Shown here in pieces: positions 1-9,486 of a stretch of 64,000 nt of DNA. The position numbers were made by a program, and so were the translations under genes. This stretch comes from Prevotella sp. UBA2444 (GTDB lineage: Bacteria > Bacteroidota > Bacteroidia > Bacteroidales > Bacteroidaceae). The notes under the pieces are model-generated. The model was not told the origin of the DNA. It saw only the letters and a program-made list of their open reading frames with translations, and searched no databases. The stretch lies in the NCBI GenBank assembly GCA_002342665.1, contig DDQK01000010.1, forward strand, positions 1 through 64,000, in the 5' to 3' direction. How positions within the stretch are numbered: position 1 is the stretch's first letter; each line of letters opens with the position of its first letter.

Positions 1-24
1 AGTAGGAGGCCGCCATCTTTCAAG

Positions 25-64
25 CGAAGCCCCGAGTCACGACTGGTGATTCGGGGCTTCTTCG
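25..64. terminator. Strong hairpin, probable terminator
   Basis: The arms GAAGCCCCGAGTCAC (26-40) and GTGATTCGGGGCTTC (46-60) form a 15-bp stem with one G-U pair and a 5-nt loop, followed on the plus strand by a T-rich stretch. It lies directly after the stop codon of the leftward kinase gene and would also fit the end of a rightward gene outside the window. Termination is inferred from shape and position. Confidence 0.7.
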
Positions 65-68
65 TTTA

Positions 69-1784
69 TTATCGAAAATGTCTACGCATAGATTCTCTGT
101 TTCTAGGTGGCCTACTTCCTCTAGAGCTCCTTGGGCGAAATCCTGATGGAGAATTGTTACGATACCCCTTTGGTGGAAGATTCTGTCGAACAGAATTATG
201 TGTTTGTATTTCATCACTATAGGGTTCGTTATCATTGACTGTGTTATCATCTCGATTCAGCATATTATTGATGGCCGCCTGTGCTTGCGCTCGATGACGC
301 CCATTTGGAAATGTGTTAAGATATGACTGGAAATCGCCAATAGTTTGGCATGCATAAAAAACATCGTCTTCATTAAGATTGCTCTGTTGTGTTGTTTTGG
401 GGGTTGGGTTGTTATTGGCTGATTCAAATAAGATTCGGTCATCAGCTTTCTTTTTTTCTTGGGTAACTTGGGTAGGCTGTTCAATTTCTTGGATTTTCTC
501 TTTAATTATAGTCTGTATAGGTGCTGTTCTTGTTTTATTGGGAATTGTTTCATGTGAAGGCTCAGAGCTCTTTTGGGTAGATGGCTGTATTGTTTCGATA
601 CGTTTGCGAGCGACTGATACATAGGAAGAAGAGGGATGCTCCTTGATAAACCTCTCAAAATCTTCCTTTGTTTTGCATGAAAGGAAATCTTGTTCTTCTT
701 CTATAGAATTATGAAAGTACATGACTCCAACTCCTATGATAATAACTCCTACTATTGCAGCGATAGCTAAGAGTATTCTCTTTGAGAATGTACCACCTTT
801 TGTAAATAGGGAAGAAGAGGATTTTTGGGGGATATAGACTTTTGAGGGAGAATAGTCTGTTTTCTTCCCTCCAGAAATAGTAGGTGTAGTTGGGATTTGA
901 TGATTCACTGGAACCGATAACTTCCTAATTTCTACGGTCTGTGTCTCATTCTTATTTGATTCTTGTTCTGACAGCGGTGGAAGTGGCATGCTCCGCATTT
1001 TTGCCGAAGCATAATCGTAGATTTGCTGCGCTGTCGGTCGATTCCAAGTTTCTTGTGAGAGACAGGCCTTGACGAGTCTTGACAGTTCAGGCGAAGTAGA
1101 GATAGCTGGAATACGGGCTCCGTTTAGTTGTACGCATCCCCCCATACCTTCCCATAGAACATCGCCAGAAATTATCTCGTAGAGTGTCATTCCAAATGCC
1201 CAGATGTCGCTAGCCAATATGATCATCGGATTTTCTGAGAACCGTTCTGGCCCCATGTATGCAAGAGTCCCAGAACTATTGACCTTGTTGTTGGTACGGC
1301 TCATTTGGGTACGGAAACTACGGCTTATACCGAAGTCAGATATAACATATCGACCATCGCTGGTGATGAGAATGTTGTCAGGCTTGATGTCCTGATGTAT
1401 TATGGGGGGATTTTGGCTATGAAGAAAGGCAAGGCCACAACTTACGTCATGTACGAACTTCCATATCTCGCATTCTGGTAGCTTTCCGATCCGATGACTA
1501 ACTGAGCCGTTCTCACAGAAAGGCATCACGAGATAAGGACAATTCTCAAATACGTCGAAATGGCTGATATTGAGTAGGTTGGGGTGGTGTAGCCGATAGG
1601 CGATTTTGAATTCATTCCGGAAGTCTTCAATACCTTTCTTGTCTAACGTGCCATAGAACTTGATAGCCACATCAATATCGGCCAACATGTTGTGTGCTAG
1701 CCATACATCTCCGAAGCTGCCTTGCCCGAGTTGTTTTTTCAGTACGTAGTGTTCAGCAATGATGTTACCTTCCTTGAATATCAT
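69..1784 (-). CDS. Membrane-anchored Ser/Thr protein kinase with C-terminal repeats
   Basis: Hanks-type kinase that phosphorylates Ser/Thr on partner proteins. From the ATG at 1784: glycine loop GQGSFG near residue 22, VAIK lysine near 42, catalytic HQDIKPDN near 130-137 (Q replaces the usual R of HRD), DFG near 150 and GPE (for APE) near 178. A Pro/Ser-rich linker leads to one transmembrane helix near 337-357. The C-terminal part holds two copies of a roughly 32-residue motif (pattern xDFxxxL/I...P) near 366-396 and 474-506, then an Arg-rich tail. A GTG at 1793 overlaps the phosphatase stop, but the ATG at 1784 has AGGTGAAG just upstream and is preferred. It is the last gene of a seven-gene phosphosignalling operon. 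Substrates are unknown. Confidence 0.9.
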   Translation of the reverse strand: MIFKEGNIIAEHYVLKKQLGQGSFGDVWLAHNMLADIDVAIKFYGTLDKKGIEDFRNEFKIAYRLHHPNLLNISHFDVFENCPYLVMPFCENGSVSHRIGKLPECEIWKFVHDVSCGLAFLHSQNPPIIHQDIKPDNILITSDGRYVISDFGISRSFRTQMSRTNNKVNSSGTLAYMGPERFSENPMIILASDIWAFGMTLYEIISGDVLWEGMGGCVQLNGARIPAISTSPELSRLVKACLSQETWNRPTAQQIYDYASAKMRSMPLPPLSEQESNKNETQTVEIRKLSVPVNHQIPTTPTISGGKKTDYSPSKVYIPQKSSSSLFTKGGTFSKRILLAIAAIVGVIIIGVGVMYFHNSIEEEQDFLSCKTKEDFERFIKEHPSSSYVSVARKRIETIQPSTQKSSEPSHETIPNKTRTAPIQTIIKEKIQEIEQPTQVTQEKKKADDRILFESANNNPTPKTTQQSNLNEDDVFYACQTIGDFQSYLNTFPNGRHRAQAQAAINNMLNRDDNTVNDNEPYSDEIQTHNSVRQNLPPKGYRNNSPSGFRPRSSRGSRPPRNRESMRRHFR

Positions 1785-1789
1785 AGTCT

Positions 1790-2893
1790 TCACCTGTTGA
1801 AATAGCCGATCAATTTATCCCACAATGGGGCTACGGCAGTCGAAATAGACTGCCGAAGCGTTTCACAGTCTTTTGACAGATAAATGTATGCTCCAGCTGC
1901 TATTATAAGTAACAGAATAATGAGCATCAAATTGCGGAATTTGTGGGAACGTCGTCCGATGACCTCAGTACGGATGGTGCTGGAGAGTTCCTCTTCGCTC
2001 TCCCCTTCCGTTACGCTTTCTCCCTTCTCGTCTTCTTCCTTACTGTTCGTATCTTCCTCGACATCCTCTGCTTCGTCAATTTCGATGTTGGCAATGGCAA
2101 CAGTTACATTGTCGTATCCTCCGCTAGAGAGAGCTGCAGAAATAAGCTCGTTTTTGCACTCCATTGGATCTTCGTGATATTTGATCATGACGTCGAGTAT
2201 CATATCGTCGTGGCAAAGACCGCAGAGTCCGTCGCTACAGAGCATAATAATGTCGCCGTTGTGCAATTGGTAAATACGGGTCTCTGGAATGGCACGATTG
2301 TCAACATCTCCCAAACAGCGAGTGATGACGTTCGATAATGGATGATCGTGCATCAATTCAGGAGAAAGTTCTCCTTTGTCGACGAGTTCTTGTACGTAGG
2401 AATGATCTTTGGAGAGTTGTATCAGTCCGTTGCGTTTATTGAGAACATAACAACGGCTGTCGCCACACCAGCAGACGTAAGCTTTGTCGCCTAAAAGCCA
2501 AGCCATGACAATGGTGGTTCCCATGCCTTGTGTGCTTGGATCCTCCTTGCTGCGCTTCAGAATATTGAGGTCTGCTTGTTTAACGACCTCTTTCATATAC
2601 TCCTGCGCACTTTTGTCATCGCTAATCACTTCCTTAAGAAGTTCCGGGGAAAATTTGTCCTGAATGGTTTCGACCGCGATGGCCGAAGCCACCTCACCGG
2701 CATTGGCACCACCCATACCGTCGGCTACGACAAGCAGGGCACCAAATTCCCCCAGGTCGGTATAGGGGCCGACCTGGGGGATGAGCCATTCAGAAGTGCT
2801 GAGGTCACTTGATACAACGAAATTGTCCTCATTGTTCTGCCGGATGAGTCCGACATTCGTGCCTGCAGCAAGCTTGATCTTTACTTCTGACAT
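1790..2893 (-). CDS. PP2C-family protein Ser/Thr phosphatase, membrane anchored
   Basis: Metal-dependent phosphatase expected to reverse the kinases encoded beside it. Visible PP2C motifs are GLIRQNNEDN near the N-terminus, VADGMGG near residue 56, GMGTT, CGDSRCYV, LSKDHSYV, ITRCLGD, CSDGL and GGYDNVT, all with the expected metal-binding aspartates. An acidic linker follows, then one transmembrane helix near residues 320-340 and a short tail. The tail-anchor layout suggests a cytoplasmic catalytic domain at the membrane. Length is greater than a bare PP2C domain (about 240 residues) because of linker and anchor. Its stop overlaps the possible GTG start of the downstream kinase; 27 nt separate it from the upstream FHA gene. 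Confidence 0.93.
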   Translation of the reverse strand: MSEVKIKLAAGTNVGLIRQNNEDNFVVSSDLSTSEWLIPQVGPYTDLGEFGALLVVADGMGGANAGEVASAIAVETIQDKFSPELLKEVISDDKSAQEYMKEVVKQADLNILKRSKEDPSTQGMGTTIVMAWLLGDKAYVCWCGDSRCYVLNKRNGLIQLSKDHSYVQELVDKGELSPELMHDHPLSNVITRCLGDVDNRAIPETRIYQLHNGDIIMLCSDGLCGLCHDDMILDVMIKYHEDPMECKNELISAALSSGGYDNVTVAIANIEIDEAEDVEEDTNSKEEDEKGESVTEGESEEELSSTIRTEVIGRRSHKFRNLMLIILLLIIAAGAYIYLSKDCETLRQSISTAVAPLWDKLIGYFNR

Positions 2894-2920
2894 GTATTAA
2901 TAATCTAAAACTCTAAATAG

Positions 2921-4777
2921 TTATCTCACTCTATGAATAGGAACAACGCGTACTTCGCCACCAAAGTTACCGACATTGACACCCACTACACGATAGCTGC
3001 CATTACTCTCTTTAAAGAAGGCAGGTGAGCCTGTGAAGCCCCAGTTGGATGATGCATCCTGAAGTGTGATGAAGCGTGCAGCCAGGCGTGATGTACGGCT
3101 GGTGAAATACTTCACGTAATTTGAGAGGGCTTGAATGTTGGTGTTCCCGGAGAAGCCGGCAATGACTACTTCCTCGCTACCCTTGAGACTTTGAGCTGTA
3201 GGAATATCGACAGGCAGACCACCAGGAGCACCAAGTGCCAGTGAGGCTGCATTATGAGAACCGTCAGTGTAGTAGGTTACTACAAACTTATCGCGCGTAC
3301 TCTTCTTATACTCGATGTCGACGCCCCAGTTCTTAATGCGTTTGATGATATCCTTCCGGATTTCAACCACCTCTTTGCCATCATATGCTTCGAGTGATGC
3401 TAGGTCGAACTGCGTGTTGCTGAAGCGAAGCGGATGACCCGAACCACGGGTAGAATAAGCCTCAAAGTCAATGATGACATGGAAGCCTGCTGCCACATAT
3501 TCTGCCAATAGACGACGCCAGTCATCGGAACGATAGACATTACGATATACCCAAGGCTGGAGGTTACTACGGGCTGTGATGAACTTACCGCCCACTACGA
3601 AACCAGTACCAACTACCAATTGGCTAGTTGCAATACCAGGATCGTAAGAGTTGCCTCCGCGCTCAAGAGTGATACGCTTCACCTTCAGAGAGTAGATGTC
3701 GTTGTAGTAGTTGACGATGTTATCGGAAGCCCCAGCTGATTTCTGTGCAGACTCCTGAATAGTCGGATTAGACTTGTCGACGAAGTCGTTCACATTGCCA
3801 GGATTGACAGCTGTACCCTGAGTGGCTACAACGTCCTGTTCAGAATTGTCCCAACGCTCCTCGCCATCAGTTATCGGACCATCTTTGCCAAGTCCTGCAT
3901 TTCCACCTGTGGCAGCTGCAATCTCTGCTGTCGGACCACTGCCTTCAGCCTCGTCCTCATCCTCATCGTCATAGCCGTATTCTGCCAATTTCGACTTGGT
4001 GTCAGCAAGTTTCTGTGATGCTGTGTTATATGCATAAACCACACGGACGCGCTCCTGCTGTACCTGTCCGAGCTGTTGCTTGATTTCCTGGTTGTTGGGA
4101 TCTGAAGCCAGTTGGGTTGTCAATTGCTGTTCCAGGTTCTCCAGTTCAGCTTTCTTTGAGCCAAGTGAGTCAACCTGTGCTGCATAGAGAGCCATCTCCT
4201 GGCGGAGTGCCTGGTTGTCGAGATGGAGTTTGTAGTTCCATCCGCCGAATCCTATGATGACCAGCAACAGAAGACCTGCCAGTGCCCAGATAGCGCGGCG
4301 ATAAGGGCGGAGAGCCTGCTCACGGAACAGATTCATGCGCTCGGTGAGTTTGATGCTCGAAGTTAATCCCTGTTTGCCTTGTGGCTGGATGAAACCAAGG
4401 CGAGGGCCATTGACAGAAAGTTGAATTTCATCACCTGACTGCAGGTAGTAGGTGCCCTGGATGGGGCGTCCGTTGACCAGCGTGGGGTTGGAGGTGGACA
4501 GGTGGATCAGCTGCCAGTTGTTTCCATCGCGAACAATGGCAGCATGCTTGCGGCTGACGGTGTCGAACGACTCGTCATAGCGTACTTGGCAAGATGCATC
4601 ACGGCCAATCTCGATCTGGTCGATGATGATTTTTTGTGACTCACCAGCACTGTGATACTTAGAGCTGGTCTTGTGTTCCAGAATGTAATACGTACGTCCT
4701 GAACCGTTGAAGATTGCACCAACGCCAGCTCCGACTGAGCCAGCAACCGTGCGTTTGTAATTGTTTTGAGTTTCCAT
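2921..4777 (-). CDS. FHA domain protein with TM helix, coiled coil and trypsin-like C-terminal domain
   Basis: The N-terminal part (about residues 30-115) is an FHA fold: GRDASCQVRY, SRKHAAI and NPTLVNGRPI match the phosphothreonine-binding loops. A transmembrane helix near 168-186 is followed by a coiled coil rich in Q/L/E to about 265, an acidic Gly-rich linker, and a C-terminal region (about 370-618) resembling chymotrypsin-like proteases: GTGFVVGGKFITA and, late, GFTGSPAFF with a possible nucleophile Ser. The usual His after the ITA position is not seen (RSNLQ), so it may be a pseudoprotease. The FHA half should face the cytoplasm and read kinase phosphorylation, with the other half outside; topology and role are inferred. 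Confidence 0.82.
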   Translation of the reverse strand: METQNNYKRTVAGSVGAGVGAIFNGSGRTYYILEHKTSSKYHSAGESQKIIIDQIEIGRDASCQVRYDESFDTVSRKHAAIVRDGNNWQLIHLSTSNPTLVNGRPIQGTYYLQSGDEIQLSVNGPRLGFIQPQGKQGLTSSIKLTERMNLFREQALRPYRRAIWALAGLLLLVIIGFGGWNYKLHLDNQALRQEMALYAAQVDSLGSKKAELENLEQQLTTQLASDPNNQEIKQQLGQVQQERVRVVYAYNTASQKLADTKSKLAEYGYDDEDEDEAEGSGPTAEIAAATGGNAGLGKDGPITDGEERWDNSEQDVVATQGTAVNPGNVNDFVDKSNPTIQESAQKSAGASDNIVNYYNDIYSLKVKRITLERGGNSYDPGIATSQLVVGTGFVVGGKFITARSNLQPWVYRNVYRSDDWRRLLAEYVAAGFHVIIDFEAYSTRGSGHPLRFSNTQFDLASLEAYDGKEVVEIRKDIIKRIKNWGVDIEYKKSTRDKFVVTYYTDGSHNAASLALGAPGGLPVDIPTAQSLKGSEEVVIAGFSGNTNIQALSNYVKYFTSRTSRLAARFITLQDASSNWGFTGSPAFFKESNGSYRVVGVNVGNFGGEVRVVPIHRVR

Positions 4778-4795
4778 AAATTTATAATTAAAGGG

Positions 4796-6088
4796 TTAAT
4801 AATTTTCGAATCTCAGGGTGACGTCGCCGATGGCGATGATATCCCCTGCCTTGAGAAAGTAACCGTTCTGGTTGACGGGTGTTGAGTTAACATATGTTCC
4901 ATTACTGGAGTTCATCCACTGGCGATAGTCGTTGCGCCACTGACCATCGCGTATGGCCCACTGGTTGGGACCAGCCATTTCTATCGTGCAGTGGAAACGA
5001 GACATAAAGTCGCTGAAATCTGACTTGATATAAATGCTGTTGCCCTGTTGTCGACCAACTGTTAATAAACGCCGCCCTTGGCTGACTAATTGTGTCAGGT
5101 TATACACCTTTCCGTATTCCTCTCCTTGCAAAATTCGCAACAGGTAGCCATTGGTCTGTTGTTGAGGAGCATAGGATTGTACCATTCTGACAGGTTGTGG
5201 TGTATAGCCGCCTTGCGACTGGGGTAACAATCGGAATACATCGTGAACAGATTGCAGACGCTGTTTGAAGTCCGGGTGTAGGCAACCCTCTATCAGCCGT
5301 GCCCATTGTTGGCCATTAGGAATGTTCTGCAGAGCACCACGGTTCCAGATGCCGTCCTTGCCCCGTTTCTGATACTCTGCTAAGTCGTTATGCGACTCAA
5401 GTGTTCCGAAGGGCAGCTGGTTTGTAAGCAACTGAAACACAAGTACCCCAAATGAGAAAATATCAGTAGTGGGGAGTACGGTGGCTCCTCCACGTGCCCT
5501 TGTAGCCTGTTCTGGTGGCATGTAGGCATAAGTACCGAATATCTGGTTGGGCTTTCCGAAGATGTTACGCTGAGTCATACGGTGTGTTCTGTCACCAGCG
5601 ATACCGAAATCCGTTAGTGCAGCCTTACCATTCTCCTTAAAAAGCACGTTCTCTGGTTTTAAGTCGCGATGCACTTTTCCCCTGTCATGAAGGGCGTTGA
5701 GTCCAATGAGAATGTCCTGGCAGATTTGCGGTGTTCGTGCATCCACCTTTCCTAAAAGTGGTTCAAGGTCACCACCCGGGCAGAACTCCATAATGATATA
5801 TGGATTGCCGCCTACGGTGCCATAGGCCAATGAGCGTACCAAATTGTCACAATCTATCTGACCTGTGTTAAATTCCATCTCAAATCGGTCCATTAGGGGT
5901 TGCCGAATTTCTGCTGGAACTTCCCACAGACGCAGGAGTTTAAGGGCATATTTGCCGCCCCTTCCGTCTTCTACCAGATACACGGCTCCAAAAGAGCCTT
6001 CGCCTAAGGATTTCCTGACTGTGTACCTGTTGTCAACGATGTCTCCCGCACGGAAGTCGCATCTGTCAACGACTTGGTAAGTGCTCAC
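4796..6088 (-). CDS. Soluble Ser/Thr kinase with C-terminal FHA domain
   Basis: Kinase domain in residues 20-285: GEGSFG near 29-34, catalytic lysine in YALK (50), HRDLKPEN (140-147), DFG (160-162), PPE for APE and DIFSFG. It is an RD kinase, unlike its membrane-bound neighbours, which have HQD. A Gln-rich linker joins an FHA domain (about 315-430) with GRQQGNSIYI, SRFHCTI and SSNGTYVN loops. No transmembrane helix is seen. The start is GTG (6088); no suitable ATG lies before the kinase domain. The FHA part may bind phosphorylated partners or its own kinase domain. Spacing to neighbours is 18 and 35 nt, consistent with one operon. Confidence 0.9.
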   Translation of the reverse strand: MSTYQVVDRCDFRAGDIVDNRYTVRKSLGEGSFGAVYLVEDGRGGKYALKLLRLWEVPAEIRQPLMDRFEMEFNTGQIDCDNLVRSLAYGTVGGNPYIIMEFCPGGDLEPLLGKVDARTPQICQDILIGLNALHDRGKVHRDLKPENVLFKENGKAALTDFGIAGDRTHRMTQRNIFGKPNQIFGTYAYMPPEQATRARGGATVLPTTDIFSFGVLVFQLLTNQLPFGTLESHNDLAEYQKRGKDGIWNRGALQNIPNGQQWARLIEGCLHPDFKQRLQSVHDVFRLLPQSQGGYTPQPVRMVQSYAPQQQTNGYLLRILQGEEYGKVYNLTQLVSQGRRLLTVGRQQGNSIYIKSDFSDFMSRFHCTIEMAGPNQWAIRDGQWRNDYRQWMNSSNGTYVNSTPVNQNGYFLKAGDIIAIGDVTLRFENY

Positions 6089-6123
6089 GCAATTTTAATT
6101 TAATTTATCAATCTATTCCAAAC

Positions 6124-7047
6124 TTACTCAGCCTCAAACTTGAATCTTCTGTCACCCAGTACGATGATGTCGCCCGGTTGAAGTTCCAGTTTTCTGCTGG
6201 CTTCGAGATAGGTAGACCCCAATTCGCTCTTGTTCTGTAAAAACCATTTTCCATCCTCACAGCTTAACTCTGCCTGTTCCTTTGAGGTTATCGTGCGATT
6301 ATTGGGTTCGGTGTTTTCTCTGGTAAGAATGACCGACGGACCTTCATAGTCTTTTCTTGCCACATCGAGTTGCTCATCTTCTTCAGGTATGAGTGTGAGA
6401 TAGCAATGTGGTTTAGGAGGTGCTATCGGCTTGTGGCGTATAGCACGGACTGTTGGCAGGTGGATACGTTCACCACACTTCGGGCAGAAGGAGAATTCGA
6501 TGGATACGTCAGTCCCGCATTTGTCGCACTTGACAGTCTCGCTGATACCAAACTCTGCCAACTCACTAGCGTTAGGCTTGGCCTGGGGTGGTGTCTGAGG
6601 GGCATTCATCATGGGTGCAGCCATTGGCTCTGCCTGACCAGGACGCTGGATGGTGGTAGGTCTTGGGTCGGGATTGGATGCAGGAGACACACTGGCTCCA
6701 CAGTTAGGACAACTCGTGAAATTGCCCATAACAGGATAGCCACAATGTGGACAATTACCTGGCGTCTGCGCGACAGTTGATTTCAACTGAGGGGCCTGCT
6801 CAGGAGCATTCATAGGTCCGTTCATCGGACCATTTACAATTCTTGTTGGTCTTGGTGCGGGTTGCTGTACTTGAGCATTGATGACAGTCGGGCGTGGTTG
6901 TGCCTCACCTCCTTGATTGTAATTTGGTACATTGACACCCTGATAAGGGTTATTGTTGTACCCGGCATTACCGATTAGTTGATGTCCGCACTTTACGCAG
7001 GAACTGACTCCCGGGGCATTGTCCCAACCGCAATTGTTGCATCTCAT
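6124..7047 (-). CDS. Triple zinc-ribbon protein with C-terminal FHA domain
   Basis: Three CxxC...CxxC zinc ribbons are visible: at the N-terminus (CNNCG...CVKCG), near residue 98 (CPHCG...CPNCG) and near 173 (CDKCG...CPKCG), separated by Pro/Gln/Asn-rich linkers. The last 80 residues form an FHA-like domain with degenerate phosphate-binding loops (NNRTIT, NKSELGSTYL, QPGDIIVLGDRRFKF). No catalytic domain or membrane segment is seen. It probably serves as a cytoplasmic adaptor that binds phosphorylated operon partners; this is inference. It sits between a secreted BACON protein gene and a kinase-FHA gene with spacings of about 40 nt. Confidence 0.85.
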   Translation of the reverse strand: MRCNNCGWDNAPGVSSCVKCGHQLIGNAGYNNNPYQGVNVPNYNQGGEAQPRPTVINAQVQQPAPRPTRIVNGPMNGPMNAPEQAPQLKSTVAQTPGNCPHCGYPVMGNFTSCPNCGASVSPASNPDPRPTTIQRPGQAEPMAAPMMNAPQTPPQAKPNASELAEFGISETVKCDKCGTDVSIEFSFCPKCGERIHLPTVRAIRHKPIAPPKPHCYLTLIPEEDEQLDVARKDYEGPSVILTRENTEPNNRTITSKEQAELSCEDGKWFLQNKSELGSTYLEASRKLELQPGDIIVLGDRRFKFEAE

Positions 7048-7086
7048 AGGTTCTTCGTTTTAAGTTATTATTATTGGTAAGTGATT

Positions 7087-7908
7087 CTATTTCTGGTCAA
7101 TGCGGATGATGCATTCCTGGCTCTGACTACGTAGGATGATATCACCAGTACGGCCGGTCTTGTAGTATGGATCCTTCTTTACCAGAGGGTCCACGTTCAA
7201 AACGAGGTTAGTGCTGGTGCCCTCGGCGTTGCACCACTCAGGAGCTTTTTCTATGATCCAGTTGTAATTATTGTCATAGATGGTGTCGCTGTTGCAGTTG
7301 ATATTGACAAGCATCTGACCGCCTTTCTTCTTAAATTTGATAAACAACGTGCTGGGAACAAGTTCTACGTCTTTTCCTGCCTGAGCCACGTGAACGGTTC
7401 TGGTGAGCTTGTCATATACTACGGAAATGTCGGCAGAGCGAACAATCGTCTTGTCTGTAGGTTCTGCCTTCACAACGAGATACTTACCATCCATCGACTT
7501 CGACAATTCCAGCCAACTGGCGTTACCGTTGATAGTGGCGTTCCAATCGTTGCTTTCGGGCGTAGTGTCAATCTGCACGCCGAGTTCATTCTCTGGATTG
7601 GCAGCAACATAAAGCATTGGATGAGGAATCACGAGCGACTTCTGCAGAGCTGCGGGAGCTGCGGCTCTGCCCTTATTCCTCTGTAGCTTTTGACATTTGG
7701 CTATTTGGGCCTTACACTTCTTGACGTTGGCAGCACTCTTGTTGATGGCCATGGATGCCTTAAAGCTGGCAATGGCTCCAGCATAGTCCTGCTTCTTCAT
7801 CAGGGCCATTCCGTTGTCATAGGATTCACTGGCACTTTGCGCATAGGCATAAGCCGATGTCAGGGTCATCAACATGACGACCGTCAGTATTCTAAATATT
7901 CTAATCAT
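7087..7908 (-). CDS. Secreted TPR-BACON protein
   Basis: A signal peptide covers residues 1-23 (hydrophobic stretch then AYAQS). Next comes a TPR-like segment (about 25-75: YDNGMALMKKQDYAGAIASF), then two beta-rich units of about 80 residues resembling BACON domains, with motifs ASWLEL, VVYDKLTRTVHVAQAG and APEWCN. BACON domains in Bacteroidetes are thought to bind carbohydrate or mucin or to act as spacers. The start codon lies inside the end of the upstream kinase gene (8-nt overlap), so the two are translationally coupled. Its presence in a kinase/FHA operon suggests an extracytoplasmic partner for the membrane-spanning members. Confidence 0.8.
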   Translation of the reverse strand: MIRIFRILTVVMLMTLTSAYAYAQSASESYDNGMALMKKQDYAGAIASFKASMAINKSAANVKKCKAQIAKCQKLQRNKGRAAAPAALQKSLVIPHPMLYVAANPENELGVQIDTTPESNDWNATINGNASWLELSKSMDGKYLVVKAEPTDKTIVRSADISVVYDKLTRTVHVAQAGKDVELVPSTLFIKFKKKGGQMLVNINCNSDTIYDNNYNWIIEKAPEWCNAEGTSTNLVLNVDPLVKKDPYYKTGRTGDIILRSQSQECIIRIDQK

Positions 7909-9442
7909 CGCTATTGTCGTTGTCGTTAGTAATCAGGTCTGTAATGTATGGTTTGATCGCTTCGGCGCGTGTTGCAGATTCTGTCGCGCCATCTGTGAGT
8001 CCAGCTTCTTTTAGACTATTAGCCAGTTCACTCAAATCTTTGTAGATGGAAAACAGTTTATTGGCAGCAGTACTCTTCTGTATCGTAGCATCAGAGACTA
8101 CGGCTGCGGAAAGACTGTCCTTATTGGCGAGAGCTTCTTCAAATTTCTTGAGGGCACTGAGGTACGTATCTTCCACCTTATTATATTTAGAATCAAACTT
8201 GTCCTCCTCATGGTTGTTCATAAAGGTGTCAGCCTGTTCCAGCAAGGCCTTGCCGTCTGCGATGCTGACCTGTGCCAATGAGTCGAAGTTGATAGCAGGA
8301 GCCACCTCTACGACTTCAGCCACAGGGGGCTCGCTCTCTTTACCTCCGCTGCACATGGCGATAATACCACCCAAAACCACGATGGCTGCCACGGCGGCAA
8401 TGATAATCGTCTTGTTGCTACCTTTCTTAGGAGTAATAGGTTGTGACTTCTTTGGGGCAAATTCGGTAGCTTGTTGGGGAACCGGTTCTGCAGGTATTTC
8501 TTCTACTGGTTGGTCTGTCACAGTCGCAGCCTGCGGGTCGTTGACAGCCTCCTTAGTTGGTGACTTTGCTATAGGGTCTTCTGCTGCCGCTTCTGTAGTG
8601 TTAGCCTCTTCCGGATTAATTACGATACCATGTAGCTTATTGTAGGTCATTTCCTCAATCTTCTTAGCCGACGGTCTGTCCCAAGTCTCTTTGGCTAGGG
8701 TAGAGTAGATAATGTCCTTCAGTTCTTGCGAATAGTCTTCCTCGATGATAGGTATGTCAGCTCCATTCTTCTGTAGCATTCCACCATGATTGCCGAAAGG
8801 AGGAGTGCCGGTCATCAGCTCGTACATCATGGCGCCGAGCGACCAAACATCACTGGCCATGATGGGCTTGGGCTTGCTACTGAAACGCTCAGGTCCCATA
8901 TATGCCAGGGTGCCGCCACTTTGTTCTGCAGCCTGGGCTCCGCGGATGGTGCTGCGCACTCGGGCACTGATTCCGAAATCGGTAATCAGATAGTGACCCT
9001 CGTCGTCTATCATAATGTTATCGGGCTTTATATCCTGATGAATCAGTGGCGGAGTCTTTTCATGCAGGTAGGCAAGTCCAGCTGCCACGTCATGCAGCAT
9101 TTTCCAGCATTCATCTTCAGGGATGTTTTGCCCCTCGGTAAGATACTTGAAGGCGGAGCCATTCTTGATGTAAGGCATGATCAGGTAGGGTTGCTGATTG
9201 AAAATGTCGTAATGTGTGGGCCTTAACAGATTGGTATGGTTCATATCAAATACCACGGCAAACTCCTGTGTGAAGATTTTAATACCGTTTTCATCCAGAC
9301 CAGCACCTGGGGCATATACCTTTACAGCGACCTGTACGCCCGTTTTTGTATCTTCTGCAAGCCATACCTCAGCAAAGCCACCTCGGCCTAACTGCTTGAT
9401 AAATTTATATCTGTCAGCAAACACCAACCCTTCGTTAAGCAT
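7901..9442 (-). CDS. Membrane-anchored Ser/Thr protein kinase
   Basis: First gene of the operon. Kinase motifs: GRGGFAEVW near residue 19, VAVK lysine 41, HQDIKPDN 135-142, DFG 155-157, GPE and DVWSLG. A Pro/Glu/Ala-rich linker leads to a lysine-flanked transmembrane helix near 350-370 and an extracytoplasmic helical tail of about 140 residues rich in acidic residues and Ala. It resembles the kinase at the other end of the operon (both HQD, both GPE), so the two may be an old duplication whose outer parts have diverged. ATG start; a TAnnTTTG promoter lies about 45 nt upstream. Confidence 0.92.
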   Translation of the reverse strand: MLNEGLVFADRYKFIKQLGRGGFAEVWLAEDTKTGVQVAVKVYAPGAGLDENGIKIFTQEFAVVFDMNHTNLLRPTHYDIFNQQPYLIMPYIKNGSAFKYLTEGQNIPEDECWKMLHDVAAGLAYLHEKTPPLIHQDIKPDNIMIDDEGHYLITDFGISARVRSTIRGAQAAEQSGGTLAYMGPERFSSKPKPIMASDVWSLGAMMYELMTGTPPFGNHGGMLQKNGADIPIIEEDYSQELKDIIYSTLAKETWDRPSAKKIEEMTYNKLHGIVINPEEANTTEAAAEDPIAKSPTKEAVNDPQAATVTDQPVEEIPAEPVPQQATEFAPKKSQPITPKKGSNKTIIIAAVAAIVVLGGIIAMCSGGKESEPPVAEVVEVAPAINFDSLAQVSIADGKALLEQADTFMNNHEEDKFDSKYNKVEDTYLSALKKFEEALANKDSLSAAVVSDATIQKSTAANKLFSIYKDLSELANSLKEAGLTDGATESATRAEAIKPYITDLITNDNDNSDD

Positions 9443-9486
9443 AATATTTTAATTGTTTTAAGTTCTTTATTTCCATTTATCAGTTA

